From Sporothrix humicola (Eukaryota > Ascomycota > Sordariomycetes > Ophiostomatales > Ophiostomataceae), in NCBI GenBank assembly GCA_021396245.1, contig WNYE01000013.1:248001-312000 (forward strand): DNA of 64,000 bases. The letters are read 5' to 3'. Position 1 is the stretch's first letter; every line of letters begins with the position of its first letter. The position numbers and the translations under genes were made by a program. The notes below the pieces were generated by a model. It was not told the origin of the DNA, did not search any database, and saw only the letters and a list, made by a program, of their open reading frames with translations. Shown here one piece after another: positions 58,020 through 64,000 of the stretch.

Positions 58020-58422
58020 ACGGATTGCCCCGCGCTGTGAGGTGCTGTTGAGTTGTTGCGGATAGCTTTAACGGAATTTGAAATGAAACAAAATTATGGC
58101 TGGGCTGGGTTCATATGATTCATATGACATTAAATAAAAAGAACATGTTATGCAATGTAGCTAGGCAGGGCCAGTACGATGTTTCTTTGACGTATATCAC
58201 GCTTATCTCAAGACGAAATAAAAACCATACCATACGATTGCCATGTGGCTACCACGCGAAGTTCTGAGGCAAATTATGTTTTTGATGGACTGCAGTCCTT
58301 GAATGCATATCTTGACACTTGTAATGTTGTTTCAGTCACATATTTACATTGATTCCGTGAGTCGTGATATATAATATAAACTCCGTAGCCGAAGCCGCCT
58401 GTACCGTGTATGTGCCCCAACA
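58020..58422. other. Convergent gap eEF1B gamma / NIF-domain gene
   Basis: AT-rich 3' flanks, with a CTCCGTA fragment at 58381. Nothing else is recognised. Confidence 0.5.
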
Positions 58423-59667
58423 TTAGATCCTATTGTGGTTGGCAATATCATTGCTGACGAAATTTGGGCGTGCGCTTATCTGCAATTCCGCCAATTCAGC
58501 TTTGCGCGCCTTTTCCCACATACTGCGCTTCTTCGATGACTTCTTGAGCCCCTTCGGGTCTTCAGAATCCTTAATGTACAGCTTTGCAAAACTAATCGAG
58601 TCCACTTTGCTGAGAGGTTGCTGCCTGAAGGGATGTGCCTTCATATATGCGCTGACGTCGGACTGGAATGCAAGGTCATTGATGTAGTCGTGCACCTGGG
58701 GCAGAATCATGTCGGAGTTGGCTCCCGTATCCTCAAACGTCGGAATGAGGATGAGATTGTGCGGCTGGGCGCGGGCCTTGACGACCGTGTCGTCAATCAT
58801 GACCGTGTTGGCCTGCGACCAACGGCCGCCGTTCTCGTAGTCGGGGTGCGTCGCCGCAATCTTGGGGTCGTCCCACAGCAGCTCGAGACGCTTGTAGCAC
58901 TGCGTGCGCTTTTTGTAGTCTTCTTCCGTGAAGCCAAACTTGGACCGGTCCCAGACGGCAAGCGGGTGGCTGTGATGATAGCATGCGAGGAGCTTGCTGG
59001 CCATGCTCCGGACGTTGCTCGGCCGGGCCGACGACCAGAACATGAACCAGTAGTTCTTGATCATGTAGCTGGCAAACGGGCCGGCAAACGGCCGCCTGAT
59101 TATTTGTTTCATGTCCCCATTTTGTTTCGGCCGGTGCACAAGGGTACCATTGAGATCGCACACAATCAGCAGCGGCTGTGCCTTGTCCAGCTTTGTCGAC
59201 GGTTCCAGTGTCTGTGAGAGGTAGGCGGCTGAGGGATCGGGAACGCCGCCGGACTCTGCACTCGGCGGTGTGAGCGGGTCCGTCTTGGCCCGTTCCGGGG
59301 AAAACATTTCTGTAGGACCGAGGAGATCTGGTGCGCCGTTGGCGTTTGGTCGCTCAGCAGCTGCCATTTGCTGTCTCCCCCCTCCCCTTCTGTCGTGCTC
59401 GTATCCCCCTTTTTCGGTATATTTTAGCCAGGTCGGTTCTAGAACTGCTGGTATGAAACGAAAGTCCTTCTTCTTTTTCTGTCCCCGTGCATGCAATGGG
59501 CCTTGTTGGTCTAAGAAGCGTCGGCTGGAGGCGACGAATTGTGATGTGAGTCTTGAAGCCGCTGATGCTACACCTTTGCCCAGTAAAGCAGGATATGCTG
59601 TCCTGCTTGGTAAGTCTATGAGAGGTTTCGTAAGATAAAAGGCGCCGGACGCTACAAGCTGGCTCAT
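58423..59667 (-). CDS. FCP1/NIF-domain (HAD) protein with DLNGT motif
   Basis: Single exon, 414 residues from the first ATG (59667). The frame is open upstream to a GTG at 59832, but that stretch looks like a pyrimidine-rich leader; an ATG at 59367 is a later alternative. The N-terminal 100 residues are Arg/Ser/Ala-rich and could be a mitochondrial presequence. The FCP1-homology domain follows: LLIVCDLNGTLVHRP, IIRRPFAGPF, YWFMFWSSARPSNV, then NTVMIDDTVVKARAQPHNLI. Usual FCP1/SCP phosphatases have DxDGT; here the second Asp, the general acid, is Asn. Catalysis may be lost or altered. The C-terminus is Lys-rich. Relation to Tim50 or to nuclear SCP phosphatases is undecided. Confidence 0.85.
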   Translation of the reverse strand: MSQLVASGAFYLTKPLIDLPSRTAYPALLGKGVASAASRLTSQFVASSRRFLDQQGPLHARGQKKKKDFRFIPAVLEPTWLKYTEKGGYEHDRRGGGRQQMAAAERPNANGAPDLLGPTEMFSPERAKTDPLTPPSAESGGVPDPSAAYLSQTLEPSTKLDKAQPLLIVCDLNGTLVHRPKQNGDMKQIIRRPFAGPFASYMIKNYWFMFWSSARPSNVRSMASKLLACYHHSHPLAVWDRSKFGFTEEDYKKRTQCYKRLELLWDDPKIAATHPDYENGGRWSQANTVMIDDTVVKARAQPHNLILIPTFEDTGANSDMILPQVHDYINDLAFQSDVSAYMKAHPFRQQPLSKVDSISFAKLYIKDSEDPKGLKKSSKKRSMWEKARKAELAELQISARPNFVSNDIANHNRI

Positions 59668-60293
59668 GACGTCTTGCAGTGAAACGGCGGCGACCTTTTG
59701 CGCAGAGGAGGAGAGATGATCTGAGGTTGATTGTGCTGCAGGTGTGAAATGGTCCAAAAAAGAAGCGGATGGGGAGGTGAAGAGAAGAGCAGAAAGGAGA
59801 ATAAAAAAAAGGGCGTTGTATAAAGAAGGCACTCTCTAAAGGTAAATGGCAGTTGGTGAGTTGGCAGTGAGTGTCGACTGGCTGTTGAGGCTGAGGTCAA
59901 TTGAGAAAAAAAATACATAAAATTAAGACGCCAAAATTTTGGTACTACCGGTTTTGGGGATGTATTTCAGAGCCTTGTCCACTAAGGACGGTGATTGGCT
60001 GGTGGGGACGGGCCCAACTAAAATGGCAGAAAAAAAGTTAATTATGGCAGGCGCTAGGAAATGTCGTCCCTTCCTTTTCACATCTCATTCCTTCATTCAG
60101 CCTTCCTCATTCAAATTTTATTCAATTTTCACAGTCGCTCTTTCCGTATAGAAAATCGTTTCATCAAATAAGGAAGCACCCAAAAACTGCCAGCGCACAC
60201 CGCCTCCAATTTTAAGACGCCAGACAATATACGTTGAAGAACCGCCTCTACATTTCTTTCTTCATCGGCAGCGCTACACAACACCCTGCAAAC
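59668..60293. other. Divergent promoter NIF-domain gene / RRP36
   Basis: Six hundred bases, pyrimidine-rich on each sense strand near the start codons and with AT-rich DNA around 59.9 kb. No additional gene is seen. Confidence 0.5.
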
Positions 60294-61433
60294 ATGAACG
60301 CAAGAGACTCCAAAAAGCGCAAGCTTAGCCGGCCTGCGCCCGAGCGGAGTGTGCGGGCAAAGCCGGCCAAGTTTGTCGACGAGGATGACAGCGACGAGTA
60401 CGACAACGATATGAGCAAAGCTGGGCGGCGAGCCAAGGTCGTCGAGGCTCCTGTTGAGAGCGAGGACGAAGAGGATGACGACGACGATGAGGGCGACGGG
60501 AACATCCGTGGCGACTCGGAAGAGGACGATGAGGGGGAAGACGACGAGGGGGAAGACGACGAGGAAGACGACGTTCCAGAAGGGCGCGAAGCCACCCCAG
60601 AAGAGGAGCCAGAATCGCCGACAGAGAACCTCACATTTGGACAGATCCTGAAGAAGAAGGAAAAGAAGGCCAAGGGCGGCAAGGACAAGAAAAAGGCAGG
60701 CGCAGCAGGCGCAGGGTCCAGAGCAGAAGACAAGGGGGAAACGCCAACCTCGTGGAAAGACGACCGTTCGGGCAAGCCTTCGAAACCGGTGAAGCCTGCA
60801 CGCGCTCACAAGCACGCCCCAACCGAAATGTCCAGCCGCTTCGCCGTCAAGCGCGGCCGCGACTGGACGAGCGGCGACGCCACGATTGCAGGTGTGACGG
60901 TCAAGTCGGCCGAGGCGCGCTCGCGGGATCCGCGCTTCTTCTTGGCGTCCATGGCGGCACCACCCACACGCGCTGACGAGCTGCGGGCACAGCGCAACTA
61001 TGCGTTCCTAGACGAGTACCGGGACAGCGAGATGGCACAAATGCGCGAGGACATTGCGCAGCACGACCGGATCGCCAAGCAGGAGCGCAAGAAGAAGGGC
61101 GGCAACGCCGTGAACCGGGCCAAGGCAGAAGCGGCCGAGCGCGAGGCGGCAGCTCTCAGACGGACACTGACGTCGATGGAGGCGCGCAAGCACGACCGCG
61201 AGGCCAAGGACAAGGCGCAGGCAGTGCTGGACGAGCACAAGAAGCGCGAGCGCGGCCTCGTCAAGGAGGGCAAGACGCCGTACTTCCTCAAGAAGTCGGA
61301 GCAGAAGAAGCGGCTGCTGGTGGACAAGTTTGCGGGCATGACGGAGCAGCAGGTGGACAAGGCGATCGAGCGGCGGCGCAAGAAGGCGCAGACGCGGGAG
61401 CGGCGCGAGATGCCGTCGTTCCGGCGGGGATAA
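60294..61433 (+). CDS. RRP36: rRNA biogenesis protein RRP36
   Basis: Nucleolar component of the 90S pre-ribosome needed for early 18S rRNA cleavages. Intronless, 379 residues from ATG 60294; an in-frame TTG 60 bases upstream is not a likely start. The N-terminus is Lys/Arg-rich (NARDSKKRKLSRP, a nuclear localisation signal candidate) followed by a long Asp/Glu block (about residues 50-110). The RRP36 domain occupies the C-terminal half: SRDPRFFLASM, LRAQRNYAFLDEYRDSEM, and the basic helix ending GKTPYFLKKSEQKKRLLVDKF and ERRRKKAQTRERREMPSFRRG. Confidence 0.94.
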   Translation: MNARDSKKRKLSRPAPERSVRAKPAKFVDEDDSDEYDNDMSKAGRRAKVVEAPVESEDEEDDDDDEGDGNIRGDSEEDDEGEDDEGEDDEEDDVPEGREATPEEEPESPTENLTFGQILKKKEKKAKGGKDKKKAGAAGAGSRAEDKGETPTSWKDDRSGKPSKPVKPARAHKHAPTEMSSRFAVKRGRDWTSGDATIAGVTVKSAEARSRDPRFFLASMAAPPTRADELRAQRNYAFLDEYRDSEMAQMREDIAQHDRIAKQERKKKGGNAVNRAKAEAAEREAAALRRTLTSMEARKHDREAKDKAQAVLDEHKKRERGLVKEGKTPYFLKKSEQKKRLLVDKFAGMTEQQVDKAIERRRKKAQTRERREMPSFRRG

Positions 61434-61678
61434 AGCTGTGGAGAAGAGAAAGAAAACCAAAAGTGCTTTTTTGCAGACAGGATACACATAAAAACATGGC
61501 TGGCGTTTGTATTGTTTTGATTATTTGTTTTGATCTGTTTATTCTATAGCATGTAGATGGCGTATATTAATACATTATGACGCATGAGCAGTGTGGTGTA
61601 TGGTACAGAGAATCTATGAAAATATGAAAATATAAAACATGTGATGGTACACAAGGCGGTTTGGAGTTTGTTTCTCTC

Positions 61679-63916
61679 TCACGCCAGACCCATCTTCTTC
61701 AGACTGTCCTCAAACATGCCGCGGCAAGCAACACGGCTTCCCAGACGAGCGCACAGCAAGAATGCGCCACTGAGCTTGCGGTGCAGACTGTATGTCTCCT
61801 CGGGCGGCGGCGTCAGACGCTCACGCACCATGACGGGAATAAAGGAGCGGACACGGTCGGTGATGGTCTGGTCCTGGAAGTCGTAGATCTCGGGCGCGTC
61901 GGCGCGGAAGGGCTCGGCTAGCGTCATGACCGACTGCGTGTGTGCGTCGAGCATAGCGCGGCTCTCGTGGCCTGTCAGGTAGCCCAAGTCGCGCGACAGG
62001 GACTGTACGCCCCCGAGGTCAGACTCCGAGGCCGCTTTGAGCAGGCGCACGTACTGGTCGATGAACTCGGCCGGGTACTCGCGTGAGGCGCCAAAGTCGA
62101 GCAGCTCGAGCTTGCTGGTGGCCGAGTTATACAAGAAATTCGTCCAGTTGGGGTCGGTCTGCATAAAGTGGAACTGGGTGATCTCGAGCAGGCAGAGGCG
62201 CAGAATTTGTGTGCCGATCCAATCGCGCTGTTCCTGGGTCAGATCGGGCGCCACTCTGGTCACGCCGACGCCGTCCATAAAGGACATTGTGAGGACCTGT
62301 TTGCCAGAGGCCTCGCCAAAGACTTGGGGCACGAGGAAAGCACCATTTGCGCCCGTCTCGCCAGCTTCTTCTAGGAGTGTTTGGAATCGGCGGGCGCACT
62401 CGGCCTCGCGGATATAGTCACATTCCCAAGCCAGCTCTGTGCGCGCGTTGGCAATCGTCTTGTCCAGATACAGGCCCTTGGGCAGCATCCGTGTCGCCGT
62501 CAACAAAATGCCCAGGTTGTCCAAGTCCGAATTGATGGAGTCGGCCACACCTGGGAACTGGATCTTGACGGCCACAGAGGCACCGTTCGACTTAAGGATG
62601 GCACGATGGACTTGGCCAATGGACGCAGCGGCCAGCGGCTTCTCCTCAAACTCGCTAAACAGCTCGCGCCAGTCGGCACCCAGGTTCGAGGCGAGAACAC
62701 GGTCGCGCTGCCACGCGGGCATGTAGTCGGCGCCGTCCTGGACGCGCTGCAGGACCTCTTGGAGGGGCGCGGGCAGCATCTTGGCGTCCTGGAAGCTCAT
62801 CATCTGACCGAGCTTGAGGGCAGCGCCACGCATGCGCGACAGACGCGACACCAGCCGTTCCAGGTTGCCTGCACTCAGCATAACCGACCCGCCGTCGCCG
62901 CTGCCGCCTCCCAAGCCACGGCTGATCGTCTCCGTCAAAGCTCCGCCGAGCATGCCGGCAGCAAGACCGCCATAGTTCCACATGCGACTGAGGCGAGTGG
63001 CCGGCACTTTGGACTCTTTGAGCTCAAATGAGCGTCTGGGAGCCTCTGTAATTGGTGTTGCCCGGACTGGCTCGGGTGTGAAGGTAATAGGAGCAGAAAC
63101 TGGTGGTGGCGTCTCGACTTCTGGAATAGTCTCAAACGTGGTTCGCGGCTTCTCTTCCGGTATTGATGTGGACGACGCCTGGGTCTCTGTGATGACTTCT
63201 GGCGCCGCTTCCACCACAACTTCCTCGACGATAACCTCTGGCCGAGCCTCCTCAACCACAGGGGTCTCCACTGGTGTCTCCTCCTTCACTTTGCTGAATA
63301 TTCCCTGCTCAATGCTTTCTGCAACTGCTGCCGAGACTGGGTTTGTCTTTTCAGACGTTTCGGCCTGGGTTGGGGCAGGTTGTGCCTGTTGTTGTGCCTG
63401 TTTAAACCGTGGATCCAGCGGGTGCAACTTTGACGGTCCTCCGCTCGGTCCAGCAGCCTCGGCCGCTTTTCTCCTCAACTCCGCCAGCGCGCCTGGTTGT
63501 CTTGTAGTCCGGATTTGTGCGCGATGGATAAACGACGGCAGAACAGCATCATCCGGCATTTCCAAGGACTCTGCCTCCTTCTGGACATCTTCTTTCCGGG
63601 TCTCTTGTGTCGGTTCGACTTTGGGCGTGGCTATCGGAGCTGGAGAGCTCTCAACTGGCTCAATTGGTGCCGTCTTCGGAGAGGGAGAAAGTTGACTGTT
63701 GACGTCTGCTGGTGAAGCTCCTTCTGGAGCGCTGGGCGACTTGGTGGCCACATCTTCAGTCTTGGGCGCTTCTGCAGCCGGCTTCTTGGGATCCTTTGGG
63801 TTCTCCACGAACGAAGAGGCGACCTGGCGCGTCCGCAGTGCCGCGTGTTTCGACGCAATCGATCGCGAAGCGCCGACAACAGCCGCCAAATCGGCAGCCA
63901 AATCGAGGAACCTCAT
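61679..63916 (-). CDS. COQ8: Atypical kinase COQ8 (ADCK3/ABC1 family)
   Basis: Mitochondrial UbiB-family ATPase required for coenzyme Q synthesis. Intronless, 745 residues. The KxGQ motif (ALKLGQMMSFQDAKMLP, K near 367) and Ala-rich nucleotide loop (AAASIGQVHRA, near 428), both diagnostic of the ADCK3/COQ8 clade, are intact. They are followed by VAVKIQFPG, TDPNWTNFLYN and LLDFGASREY. About 330 residues precede the conserved core. They begin with a presequence-like stretch (GASRSIASKHAALRTRQVASS) and are mostly Pro/Glu/Ala/Thr-rich and disordered, so the protein is much longer than yeast Coq8 (501 aa). Confidence 0.95.
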   Translation of the reverse strand: MRFLDLAADLAAVVGASRSIASKHAALRTRQVASSFVENPKDPKKPAAEAPKTEDVATKSPSAPEGASPADVNSQLSPSPKTAPIEPVESSPAPIATPKVEPTQETRKEDVQKEAESLEMPDDAVLPSFIHRAQIRTTRQPGALAELRRKAAEAAGPSGGPSKLHPLDPRFKQAQQQAQPAPTQAETSEKTNPVSAAVAESIEQGIFSKVKEETPVETPVVEEARPEVIVEEVVVEAAPEVITETQASSTSIPEEKPRTTFETIPEVETPPPVSAPITFTPEPVRATPITEAPRRSFELKESKVPATRLSRMWNYGGLAAGMLGGALTETISRGLGGGSGDGGSVMLSAGNLERLVSRLSRMRGAALKLGQMMSFQDAKMLPAPLQEVLQRVQDGADYMPAWQRDRVLASNLGADWRELFSEFEEKPLAAASIGQVHRAILKSNGASVAVKIQFPGVADSINSDLDNLGILLTATRMLPKGLYLDKTIANARTELAWECDYIREAECARRFQTLLEEAGETGANGAFLVPQVFGEASGKQVLTMSFMDGVGVTRVAPDLTQEQRDWIGTQILRLCLLEITQFHFMQTDPNWTNFLYNSATSKLELLDFGASREYPAEFIDQYVRLLKAASESDLGGVQSLSRDLGYLTGHESRAMLDAHTQSVMTLAEPFRADAPEIYDFQDQTITDRVRSFIPVMVRERLTPPPEETYSLHRKLSGAFLLCARLGSRVACRGMFEDSLKKMGLA

Positions 63917-64000
63917 GTTGGGGGTGTGCGTGTGGACAACAAGGTAAAGAACGTCGGAGTATTGAGCGGCAGCTACCGCATTGACAAAGGCATTGTGTGC

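Noticed and set aside
59668..59832. N-terminal extension of the NIF-domain protein with an apparent signal peptide (FFILLSALLFTS)
   Set aside because: It begins with GTG and the hydrophobic stretch comes from a T/C-rich leader; the first ATG is at 59667.
60234..60293. 20-codon N-terminal extension of RRP36 from TTG
   Set aside because: Eukaryotic non-AUG starts need specific support; ATG 60294 gives the expected basic N-terminus.

Overview
This is a stretch of a filamentous ascomycete (Pezizomycotina, most likely Sordariomycetes) nuclear chromosome. The proteins are all of fungal type. Introns are mostly 50-180 nt, start GTRNGT, end AG, and nearly always carry a strict CTAAC branch site close to the 3' splice site. 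Pyrimidine-rich leaders precede start codons. No rRNA, tRNA, CRISPR array, intact transposon or secondary-metabolite cluster was recognised. I traced exon joins by reading splice sites and checking phase; coordinates given for spliced genes are outer CDS limits, with exons listed in the text.

Layout, left to right (strand): class V myosin, partial (-); 3-phosphoglycerate dehydrogenase SER33 (-); nucleosome assembly protein NAP1 (-); P5B-type ATPase YPK9/ATP13A2-like (+); cyclopropane-synthase/coclaurine-N-methyltransferase-like enzyme (+); a 51-aa complex I subunit, probably NDUFB2 (-); BUR1/CDK9 kinase (+); unrecognised membrane protein (-); AMPK beta subunit (+); KAE1 (-); EPL1 (-); calcineurin B (+); unrecognised 390-aa protein (-); a 13 kb gene-poor interval (about 41.0-54.2 kb); mitochondrial ribosomal protein uS9m (-); eEF1B gamma (+) with an intronic snoRNA; FCP1/NIF-domain protein (-); RRP36 (+); COQ8 (-).

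The genes are housekeeping and regulatory genes, not a co-functional cluster. They cover transport (myosin V), serine synthesis, chromatin (NAP1, EPL1), transcription elongation (BUR1), energy and calcium signalling (AMPK beta, CNB1), mitochondria (NDUFB2, uS9m, COQ8) and translation or ribosome assembly (KAE1, eEF1B gamma, RRP36).

The strongest non-obvious signal is a C/D-box snoRNA in intron 2 of eEF1B gamma. Its 13-nt guide matches the peptidyl-transferase-centre stretch of 25S rRNA and predicts the same target as yeast snR38, which lies in the intron of the homologous yeast gene TEF4. The second point of interest is the 13 kb interval. It has leader-like pyrimidine asymmetry on both strands, splice-site-like signals, a dispersed TACGGAGTAC motif and a perfect hairpin, but no credible long ORF.
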